A stretch of DNA of 64,000 nucleotides from HdN1 sp052035295 (GTDB lineage: Bacteria > Pseudomonadota > Gammaproteobacteria > Pseudomonadales > Ketobacteraceae), in the NCBI GenBank assembly GCA_052035295.1, contig JBPOHS010000046.1:1-64000 (forward strand), read 5' to 3'. The translations under genes were made by a program, and so were the position numbers. The notes below the pieces were generated by a model, which searched no databases, was not told the origin of the DNA, and worked only from the letters and a program-made list of their open reading frames with translations. Positions 8,202 through 17,131 of the stretch are shown here, piece after piece (the first letter of the stretch is position 1; each line of letters opens with the position of its first letter).

Positions 8202-9329
8202 GTGGAACTGAATTCGATACAAGAGCTGGTCGAAGACCTGCGTCAAGGCAAAATGGTCATTCTGATGGATGACGAAGATCGGGAAAACGAAGGCGATATC
8301 ATCATGGCCGCCAGCATGGTGCGTCCGGAAGATATCAATTTCATGGCCAAATATGCCCGCGGCCTGATTTGCCTGACGTTGACCAAAGAGCGTTGCCAGC
8401 AACTCAATTTGCCCCTGATGGTCAGCAATAACGGCGCGGCTCACGGTACCAATTTCACCATGTCGATTGAAGCGGCAGAAGGCGTGACGACCGGTATTTC
8501 GGCGGCGGATCGTGCGCATACTGTGCAAGTGGCGGTCTCTCGAGATGCCAAAGCGTCGGATATTGTGCAGCCCGGGCATATATTCCCGTTGATGGCGCAA
8601 CCTGGTGGTGTATTGCGTCGTGCCGGTCATACCGAAGCGGGATGCGATCTGGCGCGCATGGCAGGTTTTGAGCCTGCAGCAGTGATCGTTGAGATCATGA
8701 ATGAAGACGGCACCATGGCGCGTCGCCCGGATCTCGAGAAATTTGCGCAATTGCACGGACTCAAGATTGGCACCATTGCGGATCTGATTCACTACCGCAC
8801 GGTCAACGAGCGCACGGTGGAATGCTTGCGCAAGGAACCGATGCCGACACGTTTTGGTGATTTTGAATTGCATGTTTATCGCGACCTGATCGAGGGGCAG
8901 GTGCACCTGGCACTGGTCAATGGGGATTTGAGTACCTGCGATGCGCCGTACGTGCGCGTGCATGTGGCTGATCCCTTGCGCGACCTGATGGGCGCCGTCA
9001 AGGCTGATGCCAGCGGCTGGAGCCTGGAAAAAGCCATGCGTTACATGAGTCAGGCAGATAAACCGGGCGTGTTCCTGCTGTTGGGTGATTCGTTCCGTCA
9101 ACATGATGTGCTGGATCTGCTGGAAGGGTATTACAGCGGTCGCCCTACGGTGCGTCAGAAAACGCGGGATGGCACCGGCATTTATCGCACCATCGGAACC
9201 GGTGCGCAGATTCTGCGGCAATTGGGTGTGTCTAGAATGCGCCTGCTGAGTTCGCCGCTGCGGTTCTTCGCGATTTCCGGTTTCGATCTGGAGATTGCTG
9301 AATACATTACTGCTTCAAGCTTTGAATAA
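8202..9329 (+). CDS. ribB: 3,4-dihydroxy-2-butanone-4-phosphate synthase with degenerate GTP cyclohydrolase II-like domain (RibBX type)
   Basis: The N-terminal half (about residues 1-205) is a standard DHBP synthase, which makes the four-carbon precursor of lumazine from ribulose 5-phosphate. Motifs include DDEDRENEGD, HIFPL and GHTEAGCDLA. The C-terminal half resembles GTP cyclohydrolase II at its start (RFGDFELHVYRD) but lacks the zinc-binding cysteine cluster of active enzymes; the equivalent stretch reads APYVRVHVADPLRDLMGAV. This matches the RibBX variants described in Proteobacteria. The GTP cyclohydrolase step then needs a separate RibA, which is not in this window. Start is GTG at 8202 with GGAG 7 bases upstream. 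Confidence 0.92.
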   Translation: MELNSIQELVEDLRQGKMVILMDDEDRENEGDIIMAASMVRPEDINFMAKYARGLICLTLTKERCQQLNLPLMVSNNGAAHGTNFTMSIEAAEGVTTGISAADRAHTVQVAVSRDAKASDIVQPGHIFPLMAQPGGVLRRAGHTEAGCDLARMAGFEPAAVIVEIMNEDGTMARRPDLEKFAQLHGLKIGTIADLIHYRTVNERTVECLRKEPMPTRFGDFELHVYRDLIEGQVHLALVNGDLSTCDAPYVRVHVADPLRDLMGAVKADASGWSLEKAMRYMSQADKPGVFLLLGDSFRQHDVLDLLEGYYSGRPTVRQKTRDGTGIYRTIGTGAQILRQLGVSRMRLLSSPLRFFAISGFDLEIAEYITASSFE

Positions 9330-9356
9330 TTTATACATTCATTCAGGAAACAAGAC

Positions 9357-9830
9357 ATGAGCATCAACGTTATTGAAGGTGATTTTCGCGATACCAACGC
9401 ACGCTTTTCCATTGTGGTGGCGCGTTTCAACGCATTCGTGGTGGAAAGCCTGCTGCAAGGTGCCATCGATACTCTCAAGCGCCATGGCGTTGAAGAAAAG
9501 AACATTGAAGTCGTGCGCGTGCCAGGTGCCTATGAGCTTCCGCTGGTGGTGAAAAAAGTGGCACAGATCAAGAAGCCTGACGCGATCATTGCATTGGGCG
9601 CGGTTATTCGTGGGGGCACGCCGCACTTTGATTTCGTTGCCGGTGAGTGCAACAAAGGCTTGGCCAATGTGATGATGGACAGTGAAATTCCAGTGGCTTT
9701 CGGCGTGCTGACCACTGACACGATCGAACAGGCCATCGAACGTTCCGGCACCAAAGCCGGTAACAAAGGGGCCGAAGCCGCCATGAGCGCGCTCGAAATG
9801 GTCAGTGTACTGCGCAATCTTGCGAAGTAA
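9357..9830 (+). CDS. ribH: 6,7-dimethyl-8-ribityllumazine synthase
   Basis: RibH condenses the ribityl pyrimidine with dihydroxybutanone phosphate to form lumazine. The 157-aa protein has the family pattern: VVARFNAFVVESLL near the N-terminus, VPGAYELPL, and ALGAVIRGGTPHFDFV, whose histidine is the likely catalytic residue. AGGAAA precedes the ATG. nusB starts 9 bases later, the usual ribH-nusB coupling in Proteobacteria. Confidence 0.96.
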   Translation: MSINVIEGDFRDTNARFSIVVARFNAFVVESLLQGAIDTLKRHGVEEKNIEVVRVPGAYELPLVVKKVAQIKKPDAIIALGAVIRGGTPHFDFVAGECNKGLANVMMDSEIPVAFGVLTTDTIEQAIERSGTKAGNKGAEAAMSALEMVSVLRNLAK

Positions 9831-9839
9831 GAGGCGGAT

Positions 9840-10331
9840 GTGAACGATAAATCCCTTTCGCAAAAAACCGCAGCGCGTCGCAAGGCGCGTCGTTTTGCCA
9901 CGCAGGCGTTGTACCAGTGGCAAATGACTGGTGATGGTCTGTCGGGTATTGAAGCCCAATTTCGCACCGATAACGACCTGCGAAAAACTGACTCCGGCTA
10001 TTTTCATGAGTTGCTGCATGGCGTGCCTGAATTCATCGATGAACTGGACGCGGCCATCAAGCCGTTTCTGGATCGGGAACTGGCGGATCTTGATCAGGTG
10101 GAGCGTGCCATTTTGCGCTTGAGCACCTATGAGTTGCTGAAACGCGTTGATGTGCCTTATCGCGTTGTGATCAACGAGGGAATCGAGCTGGCCAAGATGT
10201 TCGGAGCGACCGAGAGCCACAAGTACGTGAACGGCATTCTCGACAAGGTGGCGCAGCGTGCGCGTTATCACGAGATGAATGCCCATCGACTGGCCAAAGG
10301 TGCCAAGGCAGCAGACGAAAGCGCGGAGTAA
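9840..10331 (+). CDS. nusB: Transcription antitermination protein NusB
   Basis: NusB binds boxA RNA with NusE (ribosomal protein S10) and supports antitermination on rRNA operons. The 163-aa protein begins with the basic stretch AARRKARRFATQALYQW and contains YRVVINEGIELAKMFG and KYVNGILDKVA, all typical of the all-helical family. Start is GTG at 9840 with GAGGCGG just upstream. An overlapping ATG at 9838 is out of frame. The C-terminus extends some 20 residues beyond many homologues. Confidence 0.96.
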   Translation: MNDKSLSQKTAARRKARRFATQALYQWQMTGDGLSGIEAQFRTDNDLRKTDSGYFHELLHGVPEFIDELDAAIKPFLDRELADLDQVERAILRLSTYELLKRVDVPYRVVINEGIELAKMFGATESHKYVNGILDKVAQRARYHEMNAHRLAKGAKAADESAE

Positions 10332-10391
10332 TCCGCGTTTTTGTTTTCCGGGCGTGTGCCGCCATTTTTGCGAGGATGATGAGGTCGCTTC

Positions 10392-11414
10392 GTGAGCGAG
10401 TTTGAGTTGATTCGGCGATATTTCCAGCCTCTGGATCGTTCTGTTCGTGATGGTGATGGCGATGGTGTTGATCTGGGGATCGGAGATGATTGCGCGCTGA
10501 TGCAGGCGCCAGCGGGTCATCAACTTGCCATGTCGATCGATACGCTGGTCGAGGGTGTGCATTTTCTTGCAGACACGGATATTGCCCGGCTCGGACACAA
10601 AGCCCTTGCTGTCAACCTCAGCGACCTGGCTGCCATGGGCGCGCAACCGCTCTGGTACATGCTCGGGCTGACACTGCCCAAACCAGATGCGCAATGGCTG
10701 CAATTCTTTTCGCAGGGCCTTTCTGAGCTTGCTTCGAGGGCTGGAATCCGCCTGATCGGAGGGGATACCACCCGAGGTCCTTGCTCCATAACGATCCAGG
10801 TAACTGGCAGTGTGCCCGCCGGATACGCATTGAGACGCGATGGTGCAAAGCCGGGCGATGATGTTTATGTCAGTGGCGTGTTGGGGCAGGGTGGGCTGGG
10901 ATTGCTGGTTCGGCAGCATCAGGCTCGTGATGAGATAGCTCGTGACCCGTTTGATCCGCTTGGCGGTGCGGCTGATACGTGTTCCCGCGAGTGGGTAGAC
11001 AAACTGGAAACCCCCATGCCGCGGCTAACGCTGGGAGCCGCTTTGCGTGGCATTGCCACGGCATGCATCGATATATCGGATGGATTTTTGCAAGACCTGC
11101 AACATGTGCTGACTGCATCAGCGGTGGGTGCCTGCCTTGACATCGATTCCTTGCCTGTCGTGAGCTGGAATAAACCGTACGCAGTCTTGTCGGCTCGCTT
11201 GTCGGATCCGCCAGGCTGGCGGGATTATTGCCTGCAATGCGGGGACGACTATGAGCTCTGTTTTACTGCGCCGACCAGTGAACGTGCGCGAATAGATGCG
11301 CTGGCGATGCGGCTCGATATCCGCGTTACCCGTGTGGGACAAATAACGGAGCAGCCAGGTTTGTGCACCCTGGGTGGGAAACCCGTTGCCCCCGGCGGCT
11401 ATCAACACTTTTGA
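10392..11414 (+). CDS. thiL: Thiamine-monophosphate kinase
   Basis: ThiL phosphorylates thiamine monophosphate to thiamine diphosphate, the last step of thiamine cofactor synthesis. The 340-aa protein has the PurM/AIR-synthase-like fold signatures: GIGDDCALM near the N-terminus, DTLVEGVHF, LAVNLSDLAAMGA, GGDTTRG and CIDISDGF. Aspartates in these motifs bind magnesium and ATP. The start is GTG at 10392 with GAGG about 7 bases upstream. It stands between nusB and pgpA, a common gammaproteobacterial order. Confidence 0.95.
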   Translation: MSEFELIRRYFQPLDRSVRDGDGDGVDLGIGDDCALMQAPAGHQLAMSIDTLVEGVHFLADTDIARLGHKALAVNLSDLAAMGAQPLWYMLGLTLPKPDAQWLQFFSQGLSELASRAGIRLIGGDTTRGPCSITIQVTGSVPAGYALRRDGAKPGDDVYVSGVLGQGGLGLLVRQHQARDEIARDPFDPLGGAADTCSREWVDKLETPMPRLTLGAALRGIATACIDISDGFLQDLQHVLTASAVGACLDIDSLPVVSWNKPYAVLSARLSDPPGWRDYCLQCGDDYELCFTAPTSERARIDALAMRLDIRVTRVGQITEQPGLCTLGGKPVAPGGYQHF

Positions 11415-11441
11415 CCCGCTTCACTTTTGGAATGGCATTCA

Positions 11442-11918
11442 ATGGACAGAGACATTACCCGAGCAGACATCACTCATCCTGCCCATCTGCTTGCGCTAGG
11501 CTTTGGCGCAGGATTGATAAAGCCCGCCCCCGGCACCTGGGGATCTGTGGTGGGAGCGGTCGTGTTCGCGCCCTTATTGTTGTTGCCCATCGGCTGGTAC
11601 TTGATAGTGCTACTCGCTGCTACCGTGCTTGGGGTTTATGTTTGCGACAAATCCGCGCGAGACTGGGGGGTGCACGATCACGGGTCCATTGTCTGGGATG
11701 AAGTCGTGGGCATGGGTATAGCGTTGATGCTACTGCCTTTCTCCTGGACATCCGTGCTGCTTGCGTTTGTGTTGTTCCGCGTGTTCGATATCTGGAAACC
11801 ATGGCCCGTCAATATTCTGGATCAAAAGATCAACGGTGGATGGGGCATCATGGCGGATGACATGGCGGCGGGACTGATTGCCTCGGTGGCAGGTTATGCA
11901 ATATTTTCCGTGATGTGA
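11442..11918 (+). CDS. pgpA: Phosphatidylglycerophosphatase A
   Basis: PgpA removes the phosphate from phosphatidylglycerophosphate to give phosphatidylglycerol in the inner membrane. The 158-aa protein has several hydrophobic segments and the family motifs GLIKPAPGTWGS, IVWDEVVGMGI and DDMAAG. I prefer the ATG at 11442; the frame also opens at a TTG 15 bases earlier. It follows thiL after 27 bases and is the last recognised gene of the nrdR-rib-nus-thi cluster. Confidence 0.94.
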   Translation: MDRDITRADITHPAHLLALGFGAGLIKPAPGTWGSVVGAVVFAPLLLLPIGWYLIVLLAATVLGVYVCDKSARDWGVHDHGSIVWDEVVGMGIALMLLPFSWTSVLLAFVLFRVFDIWKPWPVNILDQKINGGWGIMADDMAAGLIASVAGYAIFSVM

Positions 11919-11983
11919 AAGGAACCGTATCTGGCACGGACGCTCGAAAGGTAAACAGTGAATCAATGTTGCGAGACGTATTC

Positions 11984-13507
11984 ATGGCTAAGCGGTGGTT
12001 GGCGTTCTGTTTTGCATTGTTGACGGGCTTGACGTTGTCTGTGCCGGCGGTGGCGGGTTTTTCCGCGCCAACGCCGCTGGAAAAAATCAATTTCACGCGC
12101 GTCAGTCGAGCCGATGAAATAACGGAGTTCATGAGGTTAGCCGCCAAGGCCGATACGGGAATAACGCTGGAAACCCTGGGCGATACCGTGCAGGGGCGAG
12201 CAATGTTGGCCCTGGTCTTCGGAACGCCGGGTGGCGTCCAGTCCTCCGGCCCGCGACTGAAGGTCATGCTCATCGGCTCGCAGCATGGTGCGGCCGAGCC
12301 TGCCGGTGGCGAGGCCATGTTGGTGATTGCGCGCGATCTCATTGCGGGAGATCTTCGCGCACTTCGCGAAACAATGGATATCATTCTGATCCCTGACGCC
12401 AACCCTGATGGGCGGGATCTGTTGCGTCGTTCCAACGCCAACATGATCAACATCAACACGGATTTCGTCTTGATGAGTCAACCGGAATCCCGTGTACTTG
12501 TTAAAGCACTGGAACGCTTTCAGCCGGATGTCATACTCGATTCGCATGAGTCTGCTTTGCTGAAACGATTGACGTTGGCCAAACAGGGTTATCTCACCGA
12601 TTTTTATGCGCAATTTGAAAGCGCCAACAACCCCGCCGTTCCTGCATCCCTTCGCGATTTCGCTTTCAATGAAATGCTGCCGGAAATTCTAAAACGCGTC
12701 ACGAAAAAGGGCTTGCCCGCACATCGTTATATTGGCGAGATTATCGACATTCGACAGCCACTGACACACGGCGGTCTTACACTGCAGAATTTTCGCAACA
12801 TGGCCGGTATTCACGGGCCATTGTCGTTTCTCGTGGAAACCCGGCTGGATTCACGCGATGATCCACATCCCACCTACCGCAATATCCGGGAGCGAGTGGG
12901 GCGCCAATTGATTTGTTTGCGCGAATTCCTGGCCGTGGTGGCCGACAATCAATTCCGGATCATGGCTCATGTACAGCGGTCCCGTCTTGAGGCGACCAGC
13001 GGTGCGGTCCCCCTGAAATCACACTACGTGGCCGACAAGGCGCATCCGGAAATGGCATTGGCATTGCGTCGTCTGGATACGCGTCAACTGGAGACACTGA
13101 TTTTTCGGGATCATCGCAAGATTGAAAGCGCGGATCTCGTTGATCTGCCAAAGTACCTGGCCGTGACCGATCATGAAGAACGCCTTAAACGTTTTCTCGA
13201 ATTGCATCAAATCCGCCTGGAAACAGCGAATGTGCCAGTCGCGGTGAAGGTGATGGCCAACCGCTTCCATCCTGCCGCGTCGTTCAAAGAGGGGGCAACG
13301 CTCGCGGGTGGCGTCGAAAAGACATTGCTGTTGCAGCCGCAGGATTTGCTGATTGACCTTTCGCAGCCGCTGGGACGGAAAGCCTTGTTGTTGTTGGATC
13401 CTCGCTCGACCAGTAACGTATTCCGGTATCCGGACTATTCGCCTCTGTTAAAAAAGGACAGCGAATTTTTCATTTATCCTGTCACCCAAACACTGTCTCG
13501 TGAGTGA
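11984..13507 (+). CDS. Exported M14-like zinc carboxypeptidase (paralogue 1)
   Basis: This 507-aa protein has a Sec signal peptide (MAKRWLAFCFALLTGLTLS, likely cleaved after AVA), so it probably acts in the periplasm. The catalytic part (about residues 75-300) fits M14 peptidases: first zinc ligands in QHGAAEPAGGE (H101, E105), then DANPDGRD, the third ligand in DSHES (H188) and a candidate catalytic glutamate in LVETRLD (E285). Two points are unusual. His and Glu are separated by three residues rather than two, and the Asn-Arg pair that binds the substrate carboxylate reads Asn-Thr (T159). Residues 300-507 are unrecognised. An ATG at 11966 or GTG at 11915 would lengthen the N-terminus. It overlaps the next gene by 8 bases. 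Confidence 0.82.
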   Translation: MAKRWLAFCFALLTGLTLSVPAVAGFSAPTPLEKINFTRVSRADEITEFMRLAAKADTGITLETLGDTVQGRAMLALVFGTPGGVQSSGPRLKVMLIGSQHGAAEPAGGEAMLVIARDLIAGDLRALRETMDIILIPDANPDGRDLLRRSNANMININTDFVLMSQPESRVLVKALERFQPDVILDSHESALLKRLTLAKQGYLTDFYAQFESANNPAVPASLRDFAFNEMLPEILKRVTKKGLPAHRYIGEIIDIRQPLTHGGLTLQNFRNMAGIHGPLSFLVETRLDSRDDPHPTYRNIRERVGRQLICLREFLAVVADNQFRIMAHVQRSRLEATSGAVPLKSHYVADKAHPEMALALRRLDTRQLETLIFRDHRKIESADLVDLPKYLAVTDHEERLKRFLELHQIRLETANVPVAVKVMANRFHPAASFKEGATLAGGVEKTLLLQPQDLLIDLSQPLGRKALLLLDPRSTSNVFRYPDYSPLLKKDSEFFIYPVTQTLSRE

Positions 13508-14978
13508 TAGCGTGAGTCTATTCGAGTCGGGTCTGCATGATCCTGATTCAAAGTGGCAAACCCCCTTGGAAAGCGCTGGCTGGGCTCGCTTTTCCCGTTC
13601 GTGTGAGATGACGCTCTTCCTGCACGAGCTGGCTGCCGGTCATGATGACGCCCAAGTGGAAACCTGGGGCTATTCCGTGAAGGGACAGCCCCTGACAGCA
13701 CTGCGCTTGCAGCGTTGCCTGGGTGATGCGGATGCTTCAAAACTGCGGGTGTTGCTGGTGGGTTCGCAGCATGGCGCGTCTGAAGCGGCGGGTGGTGAAG
13801 CATTGCTGGTCATTGCGCGCCAATGTTTGCATGGCGATCTGCAATGCCTGCTGGATGTCATGGACCTCTATCTTCTTCCTAACGCCAATCCTGACGGGCG
13901 GGATGCCGATAGCAGCAAGAATGCGAATGACGTCAATCTCAATCGTGATTATGTCTTGCTTTCCCAGCCGGAAAGTCGTGCCCTGGATCAGGCGCTCGCG
14001 CGTATTCAGCCTCATGTCGTGCTCGATGCTCATGAATCGGCGGCGCTCAAACGTAAATCGTTGGGGCTCGAAGGTTACATGACGACCTTCGATGTGCAAC
14101 TGGATGCGGCCAACAATCCGGGTGTGACCCAGGACATACAAGGTTTTTGCGAAGCTTCGATTCTGCAGCCGTTTCTCGACGCAATAACGCGTGGTGGCTT
14201 GCATGCACAACGTTATATCAAGGAAATCGGCTCTACCCGCCAACCGCTGACCCATGGGGGCATCACCGCACGGGTGTTCCGCAACAAGGCGGGATTGGGT
14301 GGTGCCTTGTCTTTCTTGCTTGAAACCCGGATGGATCCCAAGGATGGCGTGTATCCGACGTTTCGCAATATCCAGTTGCGACGCAGCAAGCAGCTTTTTT
14401 GCATCCGCCAGTTTCTTGAATTGCTGCGAGTCAAAGCGGCGGATGTTCTGGCAAACTGTGAAAAGCACAGGGTAAGCCACCTGGCTTCGCATTGCGTACT
14501 CCATGCCGATTTTGTCGAGCACCCGCACGAACCGATCACCCGTCTGCCGCTACGTCGCCTCGATACTCTGGAAATTACAGAGATCGGGTTCGTCAATCAT
14601 CGACATTTGCGCCTGCATGCGCCGATTGAACTCCCGCAGGCCTATTATGTTGCTGATCACCTGGATTGGATGGCGCACATGCTGCGTCGTCACTCCTTGG
14701 TCTTTGAGCGGCTGAAAGAGGAATGCAGTGTCGATGTTGAAACGCTGATGTTGAGCGGTATCGACAGTGGTGAGGATGCTGCGCTCTCCGTGATAACGGC
14801 CAGGCGCAGGGTCCTGCTTCCGCGAGGAAGCCTCCGGATCCCCGTTGGTCAAGCGCGGGGATTGCTGCTCCCTCAGTTGCTTGAGCCGCAATCCACCAGC
14901 AGTTTTTTTGCTTATTCACATTACCGAAAGCGATGTCTCGCCTCCGATCCGTTTTTTGTTTACCGGGCTTATCACTGA
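13500..14978 (+). CDS. Cytosolic M14-like zinc carboxypeptidase (paralogue 2)
   Basis: This 492-aa protein is a tandem paralogue of the preceding gene but has no signal peptide, so it is probably cytosolic. Conserved elements are QHGASEAAGGE (H91, E95), NANPDGRD, VNLNRDYVLLSQPE with the substrate-binding Asn-Arg pair intact (R149), DAHES (H178) and LLETRMD (E275). The His-xxx-Glu spacing matches paralogue 1. The specificity is unknown; M14 relatives act on peptides, murein peptides or N-acyl amino acids. The start is a GTG at 13500 inside the end of paralogue 1, which implies coupled translation. A second GTG lies at 13512. Confidence 0.82.
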   Translation: MSDSVSLFESGLHDPDSKWQTPLESAGWARFSRSCEMTLFLHELAAGHDDAQVETWGYSVKGQPLTALRLQRCLGDADASKLRVLLVGSQHGASEAAGGEALLVIARQCLHGDLQCLLDVMDLYLLPNANPDGRDADSSKNANDVNLNRDYVLLSQPESRALDQALARIQPHVVLDAHESAALKRKSLGLEGYMTTFDVQLDAANNPGVTQDIQGFCEASILQPFLDAITRGGLHAQRYIKEIGSTRQPLTHGGITARVFRNKAGLGGALSFLLETRMDPKDGVYPTFRNIQLRRSKQLFCIRQFLELLRVKAADVLANCEKHRVSHLASHCVLHADFVEHPHEPITRLPLRRLDTLEITEIGFVNHRHLRLHAPIELPQAYYVADHLDWMAHMLRRHSLVFERLKEECSVDVETLMLSGIDSGEDAALSVITARRRVLLPRGSLRIPVGQARGLLLPQLLEPQSTSSFFAYSHYRKRCLASDPFFVYRAYH

Positions 14979-15039
14979 ACTGACTTGCCCGGCTCACAAT
15001 ATGCGCGAACCGGATTACTCCCGAATGCCTGCGCCAGTT

Positions 15040-16884
15040 TCAAGGTTGTGCCTCGCGTTGATCCAGCCATAATCCCAGTTCGCGCGACATGCTTCTACGC
15101 AAAAAACTTACGTGTGCCACCAGGTTGTCGATGGGGGCATACAGGTGCGTGAGCGAACGGAACTGCTTGATGCCATAACCCTCCACGAATTCGTCAGTAC
15201 GGGTAACGTCGGGCATCTCAAACAGGGCGCTACCCGCCAGTGGCAACTGGGCAATTTCGGCCAGCGCTTGTGATGACGGATTGGGCACAATGGTATCGCC
15301 CATACCGATCACCATGGCAGCCGGTTTGGGCAGAATACCCGGTGGTGGATTTCTTATGTATTGCACGAAATTGATGGCATCCCCGTAATCCAGTTCGTGT
15401 TGAATGGCTGCACGCAACAGCAGCGCTTCTGCGCCGTTGGCCTCGCGAGGCTCGAGATTGCTGAACACGCTGGTCCACAAGACGGATGTCGACAGGATCG
15501 AGGTAATGCCTACACCAGTGACATGGGTAAATGATCCTTTCAGCTCGGGTGCCAGCGAGACGAACGTCAGCCCCAGAACGCCTCCCAGCGAAGTTCCCCC
15601 ATAATAAATACGTTGCGTGTTGAGGTCAGGAATGCCATCTCCATTGCCACGGCGTTTTGAGTGCGGTAGTGCATCAATGTTGCCAAAAGAGGTTCGTGCG
15701 GCTTGATACAAGGACATGAAATCAATGGGCGATTGCGACACCATTCCCAGCAGTCGCCCAACGTTTTCAGTGGATAGCAGGCTGAATACGTAGCCGCCAT
15801 CCTTGCGTATGCGCGTGCCGTGATTGGGTTGATCAATCGACAGCGTCGCCACGCCGCGATGGGCATTGGTTTGTGCAACCGTAACATCGGTTTCCTTGAA
15901 AACACTCAAACCGTGCCCGTAGATCATGATGGGTGCCCCGGTCGCTGCCGCATGGCGAGGCAGGCTCAAACGAAACCGCAACCAGTCTTCGCGCGGTGTC
16001 AGCGTATAGTCGACGAGACCATCGGCGTTACGGTAGTCGAGAACACGGACTTCACCTTTGACATAGGCAGCGATGGGCCCGAGTGCCTGATAATAGGTTT
16101 TCACGTTGCGTATGGGGTGGTCTGCTGCCAAGGTTTGTTGAATGACATGACGCATTGGCCCCGTGACTTCATTTTCCGTGCGCACGGTAAAGTAGGTGGC
16201 CGATAGCAGGCTGCTTTTTGCAATCCCTTTGCTTTCCAGTAGATCGATAGCGGCGCTGTATTCCTGATGCAGGGCTGAATCGTCGTCATTCAGTGCCTGC
16301 TGAAACCCCATTGTCGGGGTGAATTCACCGCCGACCTTCGGCTTGAGAGAGCGGGTGAGCGCGACCACCACGCGACTTCCATATTGCCAGCGCGAACGTG
16401 GAAATATTTCCACGATGTGCGAGGGGCTGCTGACTTTTTTCGAACGCGCGTAACGGTTGACCTGAGCTCGAAGGGGAATGCTTGCACCCGTGTCCAGATC
16501 GAACGCATATACGGTTTCCCCGCCGGATTCGGGCAAGGTTTTTTCATCGGGTTGTTGGTCCACCTCGAAAAGCACAGCGGAAGCCGCTGAAAAGCCGCTG
16601 GAACTATTGGCAATTTTCTGGATGTTGATCGACGCCGGCACGTCTTTCAGTAGATCGGCACGAATGGCGGCCTCCGGAATATGGAGACGGATTCCCGTAG
16701 GGGAGGCGTTATCAGGCACGCTGTAGAAGTTGCTGGGAAATGGCAGTGTACAGGTATGCAACCCGATGGGATTGCATGAGGCTTCATTGTCAGCCGCGAA
16801 TGACCGGCTTGACATCAGTGTGGTGAATAGCAGGAGAAACGATACCCCGACAGCCAATGCTGCGCGCGCGGTTAACCGGCGCAT
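15040..16884 (-). CDS. Secreted alpha/beta hydrolase (lipase-like)
   Basis: This 614-aa protein starts with a Sec signal peptide (hydrophobic core ALAVGVSFLLLFTTLM, likely cleaved after SFAAD or nearby). The N-terminal 250 residues resemble the N-terminal domain of bacterial virulence-type lipases. The hydrolase part has an oxyanion-type motif MIYGHGL and the nucleophile elbow YYGGTSLGG with Ser432. A late GMGDTIVP and an LVAHVSF near the C-terminus could supply the acid and histidine. The likely substrates are lipids or esters, but none is shown. I chose the ATG at 16884 because AAAGGA lies 7 bases upstream; an ATG at 16902 is possible. The gene stands alone, convergent with the M14 pair. 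Confidence 0.8.
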   Translation of the reverse strand: MRRLTARAALAVGVSFLLLFTTLMSSRSFAADNEASCNPIGLHTCTLPFPSNFYSVPDNASPTGIRLHIPEAAIRADLLKDVPASINIQKIANSSSGFSAASAVLFEVDQQPDEKTLPESGGETVYAFDLDTGASIPLRAQVNRYARSKKVSSPSHIVEIFPRSRWQYGSRVVVALTRSLKPKVGGEFTPTMGFQQALNDDDSALHQEYSAAIDLLESKGIAKSSLLSATYFTVRTENEVTGPMRHVIQQTLAADHPIRNVKTYYQALGPIAAYVKGEVRVLDYRNADGLVDYTLTPREDWLRFRLSLPRHAAATGAPIMIYGHGLSVFKETDVTVAQTNAHRGVATLSIDQPNHGTRIRKDGGYVFSLLSTENVGRLLGMVSQSPIDFMSLYQAARTSFGNIDALPHSKRRGNGDGIPDLNTQRIYYGGTSLGGVLGLTFVSLAPELKGSFTHVTGVGITSILSTSVLWTSVFSNLEPREANGAEALLLRAAIQHELDYGDAINFVQYIRNPPPGILPKPAAMVIGMGDTIVPNPSSQALAEIAQLPLAGSALFEMPDVTRTDEFVEGYGIKQFRSLTHLYAPIDNLVAHVSFLRRSMSRELGLWLDQREAQP

Positions 16885-17047
16885 ACCAGATTCCTTTGTC
16901 ATTGCAATATTCCGTGTGATTTCTTGTTATGGGACGGTCGTATTGGATCAGGCGTTAAGACTGCGCAGCCTGTCCGAATACTATGTTTGCAATGAGTGGT
17001 TGACGCTGGCTGTGGCGACGAGGGCGGATGTCGCAAAGGTCAACCCG

Positions 17048-17078
17048 CGAAACCGGTGTGTTCGCGGTGCCGGTTTCG
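17048..17078. repeat. 9-bp inverted repeat in the lipase/gabD gap
   Basis: CGAAACCGG (17048-17056) and CCGGTTTCG (17070-17078) form a perfect inverted repeat with a 13-nt spacer in the 247-bp gap between the gabD stop and the lipase start, both on the minus strand. There is no T-run, so it may be an operator for the lipase gene or a weak terminator. Nothing else stands out in this gap. Confidence 0.45.
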
Positions 17079-17131
17079 AAGTGGTCGTCGACAGGAAAGG
17101 AAACGATGAATAACGAGGTAGAAAGGCGGCC

